Shown here piece by piece: positions 25,999 through 34,732 of a DNA stretch of 64,000 bases. Every line of letters begins with the position of its first letter. Position 1 is the first letter of the stretch. A program made the position numbers and the translations under genes. The notes below the pieces were generated by a model. The model ran no database searches and was not told where the DNA came from. It saw only the letters and a list, made by a program, of their open reading frames with translations. Source of the stretch: Cribrihabitans_A neustonicus (GTDB lineage Bacteria > Pseudomonadota > Alphaproteobacteria > Rhodobacterales > Rhodobacteraceae); contig NZ_JBMERQ010000001.1 of assembly GCF_048820895.1 (NCBI RefSeq), forward strand, positions 1,008,764 to 1,072,763. The letters are read 5' to 3'.

Positions 25999-26967
25999 AT
26001 GCGCGCTTATCAAATAACCGCCTTTGGCCAGCCGCCTGAGCTGGCGGAAATCCGCTGCCCGCCGCCCGGTCCCGGCGAAGTGGCAGTGGAGGTACGCGCT
26101 TGCGGGCTGAACTTTGCCGATCTGCTGATGATGAAGGGCAGCTACCAGGACACCCCGGAGCCGCCCTTTACCCTGGGGCTGGAGGCGGCAGGGATCGTCA
26201 CCGCTACCGGCGGGGGAGTCACTGAGTTTGCCCCGGGCGACCGGGTGGCCGCCTTCAGCGGCCAGGGCGGGCTGGCCGAAGAAGCGGTATTCGAGGCCTC
26301 GCGGCTGGTGAAGATCCCGGATGCGATGAGCTTCGAGCACGCCGCCGCGCTGCAGATCGCCTACGGCACCAGCCACGTCGCGCTGGATCATTGCGCGCGG
26401 CTGCAGAAGGGCGAGACACTGCTGGTCACCGGCGCCGCAGGCGGCATTGGGCTGACCGCGGTGGAGATCGGCGCGATGATGGGCGCCCGCGTGATCGCCC
26501 AGGCGCGCGGTCCGGAGAAGCTCAAGGTGGCCAAGGCCGCGGGCGCCAGCCACCTGATAGATGCCGGTGAGGACCTGCGCGCGGCGGTTAAGGATCTGGG
26601 CGGCGCCGACGTGATCTATGACGCGGTGGGCGGCGATGTCTGGAAGGCCGCGTTCCGCGCCGCCAACCCGGGCGCGCGTCTCCTGCCGGTGGGCTTCGCC
26701 AGCGGCGAGGTGCCGCAGATCCCGGCCAACCACCTCCTGGTGAAGAACCTGACCGTGATCGGCTTCTACCTCGGCGGCTACATGAAGTTCCGCCCGGAGG
26801 TGGTGCGCGGCTCGCTGGAGACGCTGTTTGCCTGGCACGGCGACGGCCGCATCAAGCCGCATATCAGCCACCTGCTGCCGCTGGAACGGGCGGGCGAAGG
26901 GCTGGAACTGCTGCGCAGCCGCAAATCGACCGGCAAGGTGGTTATCACCATGCAGGAGGACGGCTGA
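25999..26967 (+). CDS. NADPH:quinone oxidoreductase family protein (zinc-free MDR)
   Basis: Medium-chain dehydrogenase/reductase of 322 aa. The N-terminal GroES-like domain begins MRAYQITAFGQPPELAEIRC and contains CGLNFADLLMMKGSYQ; the nucleotide-binding motif GAAGGIGLTAVEIGAMMGA is near residue 147. Catalytic zinc cysteines are not evident, so it belongs to the quinone reductase branch rather than alcohol dehydrogenases. It would use NADPH to reduce quinones or alpha,beta-unsaturated carbonyls. GTGAGGAGAG precedes the ATG. It stands alone, convergent with the following LysR gene. Confidence 0.9.
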   Translation: MRAYQITAFGQPPELAEIRCPPPGPGEVAVEVRACGLNFADLLMMKGSYQDTPEPPFTLGLEAAGIVTATGGGVTEFAPGDRVAAFSGQGGLAEEAVFEASRLVKIPDAMSFEHAAALQIAYGTSHVALDHCARLQKGETLLVTGAAGGIGLTAVEIGAMMGARVIAQARGPEKLKVAKAAGASHLIDAGEDLRAAVKDLGGADVIYDAVGGDVWKAAFRAANPGARLLPVGFASGEVPQIPANHLLVKNLTVIGFYLGGYMKFRPEVVRGSLETLFAWHGDGRIKPHISHLLPLERAGEGLELLRSRKSTGKVVITMQEDG

Positions 26968-27063
26968 CAGCGGCCGCGGCGGGAGGCGAATGGCCCCGGC
27001 GAAGCCCTCGCGCCCGCCGTTACCTCAAAGGCGCGCCGCTTGCCTTGGGCTGGGCGGCACGCC

Positions 27064-27951
27064 TCAGCTCGCGGCTCTCAGGGGCACCCGGCGCAGACTG
27101 TCGAAGCCCTGGCGGATCACCTGGGCGAGCTCGCCCACATAGGGCGCCCGCATCCGGTCGGAGCCGTAGAGGTTTATGTGCTGCACGGGCAGCGGCGGCA
27201 GTGCCCCGCCGTGCTCGATCAGTTCCTGATAGCCGGGCTGGGTGCCCTCGAGCAGCACACCGACCGCCAGATCCGCGCTGATCGTCGCCTCCACAGTGCG
27301 GTCTGAATCGCTGTCGAGCGCCATCTCCCACTTGATACCGGCCGCATCCAGCGCCGCGGTGGCCACCGGACGGAAGCTGCAGTTGCGGCAGAAACCAAGC
27401 CGCAGAGGCCGCTGCCGCCAGACCGAACCATCGGGTGCCCCGACCCAGCACAGCGGCAAGGTATGTATCGGTTCGCCGCCCTCGGCCTCCCCGGAGCCGG
27501 TCTCTGTTGTGAGCACCAGGTCGTAGCTGCCCTTGGCGAATCCGGCCTTCAGCTCCCGGGTGTTGGAAGTCACGAGGTTAACATTCACCCTCGGGAAGCT
27601 GACGTTGAAACGCTTCAGAACCTGCGGGATGACGGGGTGCACCACGTCATGCGGCACCCCCAGCACCACCTCGCCCTCGAAGGCCTGATCGGTCAGCCGC
27701 CCGATCACCTCGTCGTTGAGCGCCACGATGCGGCGGGCGTAGCCCAGGAGCTGCTCACCCGCCGCAGTGAGCGCGATGCCGCGCCCGGAGCGGTCCAGAA
27801 GCGCGAGCCCCAGGAGCTCCTCCAGCCGTTTCAACTGCATCGACACTGCCGATTGCGTCAGGTGCAGGAAGCCTGCGGCGCGGGTCACACCGCCATGGTC
27901 GGCCACAGCCACAAAAGACCGCAGCGTGGTGATATCGAGATTGCGTGCCAT
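27064..27951 (-). CDS. LysR-family transcriptional regulator
   Basis: LTTR of 295 aa. HTH: LRSFVAVADHGGVTRAAGFL then LTQSAVSMQLKRLEELLG; the effector domain follows from residue ~90 (EGEVVLGVPHDVVHPVIPQV). A GTG directly precedes the ATG at 27951 and could also serve as start. It is divergent from a DUF1127 gene with about 125 bp between starts, a pairing often seen in Rhodobacterales, so it likely regulates that gene. Its effector is unknown. Confidence 0.9.
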   Translation of the reverse strand: MARNLDITTLRSFVAVADHGGVTRAAGFLHLTQSAVSMQLKRLEELLGLALLDRSGRGIALTAAGEQLLGYARRIVALNDEVIGRLTDQAFEGEVVLGVPHDVVHPVIPQVLKRFNVSFPRVNVNLVTSNTRELKAGFAKGSYDLVLTTETGSGEAEGGEPIHTLPLCWVGAPDGSVWRQRPLRLGFCRNCSFRPVATAALDAAGIKWEMALDSDSDRTVEATISADLAVGVLLEGTQPGYQELIEHGGALPPLPVQHINLYGSDRMRAPYVGELAQVIRQGFDSLRRVPLRAAS

Positions 27952-28076
27952 CACAGCCCCTGATGGTTAGGATCAAAAACATTCGTTTTCAATATATGCC
28001 ACGAGCGCGCATATTCATCAACACAATTGATCACCCAAGAGGGAAGCATCACAACCCCCACTGAAGGATAGATGTT

Positions 28077-28301
28077 ATGACCACCGCTCCACACACCCGC
28101 CCGCTCCCCTGCCCGCCTGTCGCCGCGATCCGCCCAGGGCTGCTCGACCGGTTAAAGCTGCACCTCGCTGTTTGGCGGTCACGCCGCCAGCTGGCCCGGC
28201 TCGATGCCCGCGCGCTGGAAGACATCGGTCTTACCCGCTCCGAGGCGGAGGAGGAATCGCGCCGCGCTTTTTGGAGCGCGCCGGACCACTGGCTGCGGTG
28301 A
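28077..28301 (+). CDS. Small DUF1127 protein
   Basis: Basic protein of 74 aa. The C-terminal half carries the DUF1127 motif QLARLDARALEDIGLTRSE (residues ~38-56), an Arg-rich segment; the N-terminal half is proline-rich. In alphaproteobacteria, short DUF1127 proteins have been linked to RNA turnover and phosphate or carbon metabolism, but this member has extra N-terminal sequence and no assigned role. It is divergent from the LysR gene. Confidence 0.85.
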   Translation: MTTAPHTRPLPCPPVAAIRPGLLDRLKLHLAVWRSRRQLARLDARALEDIGLTRSEAEEESRRAFWSAPDHWLR

Positions 28302-28565
28302 TCCGCCGCGGCCCCGCCAGGCGCCGCCGCCCCCGCGGCGGCGCTTGGCCATCCGCGAGGGCCGACGCTGACCTGCCCTCCCCAGGGGCCAAAGCTGAGA
28401 AGCCGCGCCAACGGGGGGTCCGAAAGGCTCCAAATATCCGCGTTCAACTGCGCTTAAATACTTGAACAGCCGGGCGCTTCACCCGATATTTAGCGGGAAC
28501 GCTGCCAGCGGCCTGCCTTCGGGCGGGCCCAAGCAGTGAGGGAGACATTCACGGAGACCATCGGT

Positions 28566-29342
28566 ATGGCACAATTCGACACCATCCGGTCTGCTGCCGG
28601 CACCCGCGCCGCGCAGATCGACGAGGGCCTGCGGGCCCATATGAACAAAGTCTACGGCACCATGTCCGTGGGCACCTTCATTACCTTCCTGGCCGCCTGG
28701 GCGATCTCGGGCCTGGCCGTCACCACTGACCCGGGCAACGCCGTGGCCCAGCTGAGCGCGGACAAGTACCTCACCAGCTTCGGGCACGCGATTTATGCCT
28801 CGCCGCTGAAGTGGGTGATCATGTTCGCGCCGCTCGCCTTCGTGTTCGGCTTCGGCGCCGCCGTGAACCGCCTGTCGGCTGCCGCCGCGCAGCTGGTGTT
28901 CTACACCTTCGCCGCTGTCATGGGCCTGTCGATCAGCTCGATCTTCCTGGTCTTCACCGGCGAATCCATCGTGCAGGTGTTCCTGGTGACCTCGATCGCC
29001 TTTGCCGGCCTGTCGCTCTATGGCTACACCACCAAGAAGGATCTGTCCGGCATGGGCACCTTCCTGATCATGGGCGTGATCGGCCTGCTGGTGGCATCGG
29101 TGGTCAACATCTTCCTGGCGTCCTCCGCCATGGCCTTTGCAATCTCGGTGCTGGGCGTTCTGATCTTCGCGGGCCTCACCGCCTATGACACCCAGAACAT
29201 CAAGAACACCTACCTGCAGATGGCGCATTCGGGCGACCAGGAGTGGCTGGGCAAAGCCGCGATCATGGGCGCGCTGAGCCTCTACCTGGACTTCATCAAC
29301 ATGTTCATGTTCCTGCTCCAGCTGCTCGGCAACCGCGAATAA
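28566..29342 (+). CDS. Bax inhibitor-1/YccA family membrane protein
   Basis: Membrane protein of 258 aa with seven predicted helices. It starts MAQFDTIRSAAGTRAAQIDE with an N-terminal cytoplasmic segment, then HMNKVYGTMSVGTFITFLAA. The family hallmark AGLTAYDTQNIKNTYL is near residue 205, and the protein ends in LSLYLDFINMFMFLLQLLG. BI-1/YccA proteins modulate membrane protease FtsH in E. coli and act as pH-sensitive Ca2+ leaks in some bacteria. The start at 28566 is preferred over the upstream GTG at 28536. A strong terminator follows. Confidence 0.94.
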   Translation: MAQFDTIRSAAGTRAAQIDEGLRAHMNKVYGTMSVGTFITFLAAWAISGLAVTTDPGNAVAQLSADKYLTSFGHAIYASPLKWVIMFAPLAFVFGFGAAVNRLSAAAAQLVFYTFAAVMGLSISSIFLVFTGESIVQVFLVTSIAFAGLSLYGYTTKKDLSGMGTFLIMGVIGLLVASVVNIFLASSAMAFAISVLGVLIFAGLTAYDTQNIKNTYLQMAHSGDQEWLGKAAIMGALSLYLDFINMFMFLLQLLGNRE

Positions 29343-29370
29343 GCGCACATCCGGGGCTATCAATCTCCAA

Positions 29371-29400
29371 GGGGCGGGTCCAAAGGACCCGCCCCTTTTG
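29371..29400 (+). terminator. Rho-independent terminator after Bax-inhibitor gene
   Basis: A perfect 12-bp stem: AGGGGCGGGTCC (29371-29382) pairs with GGACCCGCCCCT (29386-29397) across a 3-nt loop, followed by TTTT. It is a textbook intrinsic terminator 29 bp after the stop codon. Confidence 0.93.
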
Positions 29401-29443
29401 CATTTCAGACACCACATACCTTTTTGACACGGGGATTGCCCCT

Positions 29444-29917
29444 ATGAAGACCGCTGATACCCCACCCGGCGAGGCCCCGCGCCTGCTGCCGCTCCTGAAA
29501 GAACTTCACGCGCTGCACGTCGCACACCAGCCCGCGCGCCACCTGGCAGAGCCGGAGGACGACGCGCTGGCCGCCTGGCTCACGGACTGGCTGAGCCAGG
29601 AGGACACCTGCGCCCTCGCCGCCGAGGACCCGCAGGGCAGGCTGTCGGGCTACCTGATCTTCACGGTGGAGGCGCGCCCCGCCCTGCCCGTGCGCGCGGC
29701 GGAAACGCGGATCATGCTGCAGCACATCGCAGTGGCGGAGACGCAGCGCCGCCAGGGCATCGCCCGGGCACTGATGGCGGAGATGAAGGCCCGCGCCGCG
29801 GCGCGCGGCATCACGGTGATCGCCACCACCTACGCTCCCTTCAACACCGCCTCCGCCGCGCTGATGCAGAGCATGGGGCTGGAACCGGTGCTGACGATGG
29901 CAGAAGCGCGCCGCTAA
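29444..29917 (+). CDS. GNAT-family N-acetyltransferase
   Basis: Protein of 157 aa. The acetyl-CoA binding motif A is visible: IMLQHIAVAETQRRQGIARA near residue 90, with RRQGIA matching the Q/RxxGxA pattern, then LMAEMKARAAARGI. The C-terminal segment FNTASAALMQSMGLEPV is the usual GNAT beta6-alpha4 region. Substrate (amine of small molecule or protein) cannot be assigned. It lies between two hairpin terminators and is therefore probably monocistronic. Confidence 0.87.
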   Translation: MKTADTPPGEAPRLLPLLKELHALHVAHQPARHLAEPEDDALAAWLTDWLSQEDTCALAAEDPQGRLSGYLIFTVEARPALPVRAAETRIMLQHIAVAETQRRQGIARALMAEMKARAAARGITVIATTYAPFNTASAALMQSMGLEPVLTMAEARR

Positions 29918-29937
29918 GGCAGCCTGCCCCCACAGAA

Positions 29938-29970
29938 AAGGGGCCGCCCCAACCCCGCTGGCGGCCCCTT
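29938..29970. terminator. Hairpin after GNAT gene
   Basis: AAGGGGCCGCC (29938-29948) pairs exactly with GGCGGCCCCTT (29960-29970). The stem of 11 bp ends in TT on the plus strand and lies 20 bp after the GNAT stop; it also faces the minus-strand gene at 30056 and could act in both directions. Confidence 0.7.
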
Positions 29971-30055
29971 ACTGGCGCTGATCTCCGGGCGCGGCCTGTA
30001 CGCGCCTGTGTGCGCCTGACTGCTATCTGCGTGCAGACCGCTACTCGCGCGTGTC

Positions 30056-30502
30056 TCAGCGCGTCTTCCGGCAGTTCAGTGCCGCCGACAGCGCCACCGT
30101 GCCGCGGCGGCTCGCCACCGGCCGCACCGGGCCTTCGGCTTGGCAGCCGGACGCCTTGTCCGCGGCCTCTCGGAAGACCGCCTCCGACACCACGGGAAGC
30201 ATCGCCCCGGACGCGCTCTCCGGCATGCTGAGCACCGCGAGGCCTGCGCCCTCAGCCTGCACCACCGTCAGCTCCAGGAGCTGCCCGCCATGGCGGAACT
30301 GCCAGACCCGCGCCTGTCCGCTTGCAGCCGGTCCCGCCTGACCGCTCTTCGGCAGCAGCGGCAGGCCTGCAGTACCGCCGGAAGCCGCCGCCAGCGGCTG
30401 CTCCAGAACCTGCGGCGGCGATGGGACTGCCACCGATTCCCGCGCGCCGGAGGCGGGCACCGCAACCCCGGCCAACACCGCACCGATCAACACAAACCGC
30501 AT
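30056..30502 (-). CDS. Small secreted protein, unknown function
   Basis: Protein of 148 aa. The N-terminus MRFVLIGAVLAGVAVPASGA is a typical Sec signal peptide with cleavage after ASGA, so the mature part is periplasmic. The mature region is Ala/Gly/Pro-rich, then a possible small beta domain (RVWQFRHGGQLLELTVVQAE). Two cysteines near the end (SGCQAEG and LNCRKTR) could form a disulfide. No family is recognised. The start at 30502 is preferred over 30556 because it begins the signal peptide. Confidence 0.65.
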   Translation of the reverse strand: MRFVLIGAVLAGVAVPASGARESVAVPSPPQVLEQPLAAASGGTAGLPLLPKSGQAGPAASGQARVWQFRHGGQLLELTVVQAEGAGLAVLSMPESASGAMLPVVSEAVFREAADKASGCQAEGPVRPVASRRGTVALSAALNCRKTR

Positions 30503-30670
30503 GGAGAACCCGCCCCGGACAAACCCTTTAACAACAGGTTTCACGTTAGCGGCCAAATGCGGCAGGACTGTGCCGAAGGCCGCTCATGCGGGCCGCAAAT
30601 CCCCCGGCATTTGATGAAAAATCCGGCCAGGCGGGCCGGGCGGGTTCCGGCAGCTGGCCTGGTCGCCCAA

Positions 30671-30699
30671 AGAAAAAGGGTCCCGCAGCGGCGGAACCC
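30671..30699 (-). terminator. Intrinsic terminator of rpmG
   Basis: On the minus strand GGGTTCCGC pairs with GCGGGACCC (one G-U pair) around a 4-nt loop, followed by a run of five Ts and TCTTT. It lies 30 bp after the rpmG stop codon. Confidence 0.85.
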
Positions 30700-30728
30700 C
30701 TCTTCAATCTCGGTCAGGCGATCAAGGA

Positions 30729-30896
30729 TTACTTGATCTTGCCTTCCTTGTACTCGACATGCTTGCGCACGACCGGGTCGTACTTACGCACGACCATTTT
30801 CTCGGTCATGGTGCGCGCGTTCTTCTTGGTCACGTAGAAGTGGCCCGTGCCCGCGCTCGAGTTCAGGCGGATCTTGATGGTCGTCGGCTTCGCCAT
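30729..30896 (-). CDS. rpmG: 50S ribosomal protein L33
   Basis: Protein of 55 aa, full L33 length: MAKPTTIKIRLNSSAGTGHF then YVTKKNARTMTEKMVVRKYD and KYDPVVRKHVEYKEGKIK. It lacks the CxxC zinc pairs, so it is the zinc-independent (C-) form. L33 sits in the large subunit near the E site. The start at 30896 (GGAGAACCACC upstream) is fixed by conservation. It is monocistronic with its own terminator. Confidence 0.97.
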   Translation of the reverse strand: MAKPTTIKIRLNSSAGTGHFYVTKKNARTMTEKMVVRKYDPVVRKHVEYKEGKIK

Positions 30897-31084
30897 GGTG
30901 GTTCTCCTGCGTCCGGAAAGGCAGGGGCCTTTCGGTAAATTCCTATCTGAGCGTCGGCTTTTACCGTGCCCCGCGCCTGTGTCAATAGGCTGCGGACGGG
31001 AAAAACCACCCATGAGGCAACAATCGCCCGGCAGCCGCCTGGATCAGGTCCCGACCCGCCATCAGGCGGGAGCCCGGGGCAGAC

Positions 31085-31518
31085 GCGCAGAAGGCCTGTA
31101 AGCCGGATCCTGTCCCCCCGGGACCGTGATCCCGGGTTCGACGGCCATTCATCTAGGCGGTGCATCGCTGCACCGCTCAAGCTGCCAACCCGGCCCCTCT
31201 CGGCTGAAGCGCGCCTAGCGGCGGTTTCCCGGCTGCCCGGGACCTGCCCGCGCGGGGGCCCTATTTGGCATTGCTCCCGGTGGGGCTTGCCGTGCCGCCC
31301 CTGTTGCCAGGGGCGCGGTGGGCTCTTACCCCACCGTTTCACCCTTACCCGCGCGGGCTGATCCCTTGGCGAACCGCAGGGCCGGCGGGCGGTCTGTTTT
31401 CTGTGGCGCTTTCCGTCGGGTCTCCCCGCCCGGGCGTTACCCGGCACCGTTGCTTCATGGAGTCCGGACTTTCCTCGCGAAGCTTGCACTCCCCGCGGCC
31501 GTCCAGCCTTCTGCGCTC
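31085..31518 (-). ncRNA. rnpB: RNase P RNA, bacterial class A
   Basis: The catalytic RNA of RNase P, which trims tRNA 5' ends. On the minus strand the conserved 5' block GAGGAAAGTCCGGACTCCAT is at about 31456-31475, and the downstream conserved region includes GGGTAAGGGTGAAACGGTG and GAGCCCACCGCGC. P1 is formed by GCGCAGAAGG (near 31516) pairing with CCTTCTGCGC (31085-31094), which sets both ends to within a few bases. The length of about 434 nt fits alphaproteobacterial RNase P RNA. Several open frames of 60-400 codons cross it on both strands; none is a gene. Confidence 0.96.
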
Positions 31519-31653
31519 CCGGGACCTATGCGCAGACGGCGGTTTCGTCAAGCTTTGGCTTGCAGATCAGGGGCTTTGCAGCGAAGGGAGGAATACATCT
31601 TCCTTCCTCTTGCTGAAAGTATCCCGGAGCGCGAGGCAGAGCCTCGCTTCCCG

Positions 31654-32331
31654 TCATTCCGGCTGAGCGGAGCAGTTCAGAGACGCAAAATCGGCCGCGG
31701 CAAGCGGCCCCCTGCCCCACGGGCGGCAACGCAGGCGGACAGCTGCCAGCAGGGAGGAGTCATCCGCCGCGGCGGTGAAACCCGCAGCGCGGGCGGCTTC
31801 CCGGAAAGCGGCGGCGTCCCCGTGCGCAACCGGCGCCCGAGTGGCTGTCCGGGCGGCCAGGCCCTGGCGCTCCAAACGCCGCCAGTCGAATCGCGGCCCA
31901 GGGTCGGACTTGCGGCCGGGCGCCATGCAGGAGTGTCCGATCACCCCCTCCGGAGCGATTCCCCAGCGCGCTATGATGCCTGCCAGCAGCACCTCCAGCC
32001 GTTCCATCTGCGGTTCGCTGAACGGGTGGTTACCGGTGTTATCGAGTTCGATGCCGATGGAGCGGGAGTTGATGTCAGCCTTGCCGTGCCACTCGCCTGC
32101 GCCGGCGTGCCAGGCGCGGGCGTTTTCTTGCACCAGCTGCCAAAGCGTGCCGTCGCCGCCAATCAGGTAATGCGCCGAAACCTCGGCCTGCGGGTCGCAG
32201 AGCCGCGCGAGTGCGGCTTCGGCGCTGTCCATCGCGGTATAGTGCAAAACGATCAGGGACGGCGTCAGACCGTCCCTGCGGGGCCCGTGGTTCGGGCTCG
32301 GGTGCCAGCGGGCGCCGGGCTGGTCAGCCAT
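31654..32331 (-). CDS. N-acetylmuramoyl-L-alanine amidase (AmpD/Amidase_2 type)
   Basis: Zn-amidase of 225 aa that cleaves the MurNAc-L-Ala bond in peptidoglycan or its turnover fragments. PSLIVLHYTAMDSAEAALAR carries the first zinc His, ENARAWHAGAGEWHGKADIN the conserved region near residue 80, and EGVIGHSCMAPGRKSDPGPRF the second His plus the K-x-DPG motif (Lys, Asp). No signal peptide is seen, so it resembles cytoplasmic AmpD, which acts in cell-wall recycling. The ATG at 32331 overlaps the stop of the upstream lipoprotein gene by 8 bp, which implies translational coupling. Confidence 0.92.
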   Translation of the reverse strand: MADQPGARWHPSPNHGPRRDGLTPSLIVLHYTAMDSAEAALARLCDPQAEVSAHYLIGGDGTLWQLVQENARAWHAGAGEWHGKADINSRSIGIELDNTGNHPFSEPQMERLEVLLAGIIARWGIAPEGVIGHSCMAPGRKSDPGPRFDWRRLERQGLAARTATRAPVAHGDAAAFREAARAAGFTAAADDSSLLAAVRLRCRPWGRGPLAAADFASLNCSAQPE

Positions 32332-33103
32332 TGCCAGCGGTTTGCACCGCGCGCCGGTAGGGCGCGGGATCCCAGCCGCAGGCAAAGCCGTCGCCGTCAG
32401 GATCCAGCGCCTTGCGGTCGCGCTCCGGGCCGCCGGCTTCCAGGAAGGCTTCCTGCGCGCGGTCGGCGGAGGCAAATTCCGCGCAATTGCGGGTATGGCG
32501 CGCCTGCAGATTGAAGCCAGTGCGGCTGTAGAGGCGCACGCCCTTGGGGTTGCTGGTGCTGAGTGCGAATTTCACGATGTTCGGCGCGCTGCTGCCCTCG
32601 CGCTCCGGGACCGGCACGGCTTCGGGGGGGATTTCCTCATACTGGGCGCGCTGCCGCTCCAGCCGGGCGGCATCGCTTTCGATCGTCTGCCGGGCTGCGA
32701 CCGCCTCGAAGTCGTTCTCATCCGAAATCGCGCGGGTGGCGGAAAGCGGCGGCGGCGGGTTGGAGGGGCCAGCCTGCAGCAGGGCTTCCCCGGAGTTGGC
32801 GCGTGAAGCCGCCAGCGCGGCGGCGGCTTCGCGGGCGATGTCGTCGCTGCTGGCCGAGGCGGTAGAGGCATAGCGGCCGGGGGCCGTGCTGGCCCCTGCC
32901 CCGCCATCCGCTGTCAGCGGCTCGCTGGAGATCTGCGCGGGTGCCGCCAGCGGCGCGCCAGTGATGGTCGTGCCGGCAGCCGGGGGAGTGGCAAAGGGAT
33001 CGCCGTCCAGCCCGACGCCTGCGGCACTGTCCGGCACTGCCGGTGCGCAGGCCGCCACGGCAAGGAGGCTGCCTGCGGCGGCAAGGGAGAGGAATGCTCG
33101 CAT
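32324..33103 (-). CDS. Lipoprotein with C-terminal excalibur-like segment
   Basis: Protein of 259 aa. The signal peptide MRAFLSLAAAGSLLAVAACA ends in a lipobox (LAVAAC), so the mature protein is a lipoprotein. A long low-complexity Ala/Pro/Ser/Gly region (residues ~25-150) follows, then a folded C-terminal domain (VKFALSTSNPKGVRLYSRTG; CAEFASADRAQEAFLEAGGP) ending in RKALDPDGDGFACGWDPAPYR. The DxDGDGxAC motif is the calcium-binding excalibur pattern. It overlaps the amidase start by 8 bp, so a cell-wall-linked role is inferred. ATG at 33103 is chosen over GTG at 33112 because of the AGGTG spacing. Confidence 0.82.
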   Translation of the reverse strand: MRAFLSLAAAGSLLAVAACAPAVPDSAAGVGLDGDPFATPPAAGTTITGAPLAAPAQISSEPLTADGGAGASTAPGRYASTASASSDDIAREAAAALAASRANSGEALLQAGPSNPPPPLSATRAISDENDFEAVAARQTIESDAARLERQRAQYEEIPPEAVPVPEREGSSAPNIVKFALSTSNPKGVRLYSRTGFNLQARHTRNCAEFASADRAQEAFLEAGGPERDRKALDPDGDGFACGWDPAPYRRAVQTAGNG

Positions 33104-33160
33104 GGGTATCACCTGTCAGCTCTGCTCTATGTAAGGCCCTAGGTTAGGCCGGACGGCGGT

Positions 33161-34648
33161 TTACCACCATTGCTGCGGTTTGGCCACAAATCCTGCTGCC
33201 TGCTCCAGCGCATAGGCGGTGTTCAGCAGATCGCCCTCTTCCCAGGGCTTGCCGATCAGCTGCAGACCCAGCGGCAGACCCTGGCTGTTGAGCCCCGCCG
33301 GCACCGCCACACCCGGCAGGCCCGCCAGGTTGACTGTCACGGTGAAGACATCGTTCAGGTACATCTGCACCGGGTCGGCTTCGGTCATCTCGCCAAGGCC
33401 AAAGGCGGCGGAAGGCGTGGCCGGGGTCAGAATCGCGTCGACGCCCGCGGCAAAGACGTCCTCGAAGTCTTTCTTGATCAGCGTGCGCACCTTGCGGGCG
33501 CGGTTGTAATAGGCGTCGTAGAAGCCCGCCGAGAGCACATAGGTACCGACCATCACCCGGCGCTGCACCTCGTGGCCGAAGCCCTCGGCGCGGGTTTTCT
33601 CGTACATCTCGGTAATGCCGTCTCCGGCCTCCAGCGCGGCGCGGTGGCCGTAGCGCACGCCGTCATACCGTGCGAGGTTGGAGGACGCTTCGGCCGGGGC
33701 AATCACGTAATAGGCGGGCAGCGCATACTTGGTGTGCGGCAGCGAGATGTCGACGATCTCGGCACCCGCAGCCTTCAGCATCTCGGCACCGTCGGCCCAG
33801 AGCTTTTCGATCCCGGCGGGCATGCCCTCCATGCGGTATTCCTTCGGGATACCGATCTTCTTGCCCCTGATGTCGCCGGTCAGCATCGCCTCGAAATCCG
33901 GCACCGCGAGGTCAGCGCTGGTGGAATCCTTGGGGTCGTGTCCGCACATTGCTTCCAGCATGATCGCCGCGTCGCGCACCGTCTTGGTCATCGGGCCCGC
34001 CTGGTCCAGGGAAGAGGCAAAGGCGACAATCCCCCAGCGCGAGCAGCGCCCGTAGGTCGGCTTGATGCCGACGGTGCCGGTAAACGCCGCGGGCTGGCGG
34101 ATCGAGCCGCCGGTGTCGGTGCCGGTGGCTGCAAGGCAGAGGTCAGCGGCGACCGCAGCCGCGGAGCCGCCGGAGGAGCCGCCCGGGGTCAGCTGCGCCT
34201 CATCATTGCCCCGCCGCCAGGGGTTGACCGCGTTGCCGTAGACCGAGGTCTCATTGGACGAGCCCATGGCAAACTCGTCCATGTTCAGCTTGCCAAGCAT
34301 CACTGCGCCTGCATCGGCGAGCTGCTGGGACACGGTAGATTCATACTCGGGCTTGAAGCCTTCGAGGATGCCGGAGGCGGCCTGCGACGGCACGCCCTTG
34401 GTGCAGAACAGGTCCTTGATGCCGACCGGGAGACCGCACATCGAGGGTGCACTGCCCGCCTTGATCCGCGCATCCGCGGATTTGGCACGCTCCAGCGCGA
34501 TTTCCGGCGTCTTGTGCACAAACGCGTTCAGCGCATCCGCCGCGCCGATCGCTTTCAGGCAGGCTTCGGTCAGCTCCACCGATGTGGTGTCGCCTTTGCG
34601 CAGCGCGTCGCGGGCCTCTGCCAGGGTCAATTTGTTGAGTTCGGTCAT
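33161..34648 (-). CDS. gatA: Asp-tRNA(Asn)/Glu-tRNA(Gln) amidotransferase subunit A
   Basis: Amidase-signature enzyme of 495 aa that releases ammonia from glutamine for GatB, giving Gln-tRNA(Gln) or Asn-tRNA(Asn). The Lys-cisSer-Ser triad is visible: Lys in LPVGIKDLFCTKGV near residue 79, the serines in TPGGSSGGSAAAVAADLCLA near 155 and TDTGGSIRQPAAFTGTVGIK near 172. Full family length. The start at 34648 (MTELNKLTLAEA) fits the family; the ORF extension to 34669 does not. It follows gatC by 84 bp; gatB is not in the window, as is usual in this group. Confidence 0.97.
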   Translation of the reverse strand: MTELNKLTLAEARDALRKGDTTSVELTEACLKAIGAADALNAFVHKTPEIALERAKSADARIKAGSAPSMCGLPVGIKDLFCTKGVPSQAASGILEGFKPEYESTVSQQLADAGAVMLGKLNMDEFAMGSSNETSVYGNAVNPWRRGNDEAQLTPGGSSGGSAAAVAADLCLAATGTDTGGSIRQPAAFTGTVGIKPTYGRCSRWGIVAFASSLDQAGPMTKTVRDAAIMLEAMCGHDPKDSTSADLAVPDFEAMLTGDIRGKKIGIPKEYRMEGMPAGIEKLWADGAEMLKAAGAEIVDISLPHTKYALPAYYVIAPAEASSNLARYDGVRYGHRAALEAGDGITEMYEKTRAEGFGHEVQRRVMVGTYVLSAGFYDAYYNRARKVRTLIKKDFEDVFAAGVDAILTPATPSAAFGLGEMTEADPVQMYLNDVFTVTVNLAGLPGVAVPAGLNSQGLPLGLQLIGKPWEEGDLLNTAYALEQAAGFVAKPQQWW

Positions 34649-34732
34649 ATCATCGCCTCTCTTGGGCAAATTTCCTTGGGCAATGCCCGTCTGCAGCGGC
34701 AGCCGCCTGGCAGGCAGCGTGCGGAGGGCTGC

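Noticed and set aside
25690..26871. 393-aa minus-strand frame over the quinone oxidoreductase
   Set aside because: Antisense shadow with no family motifs; the plus-strand gene has a good start and nucleotide-binding motif.
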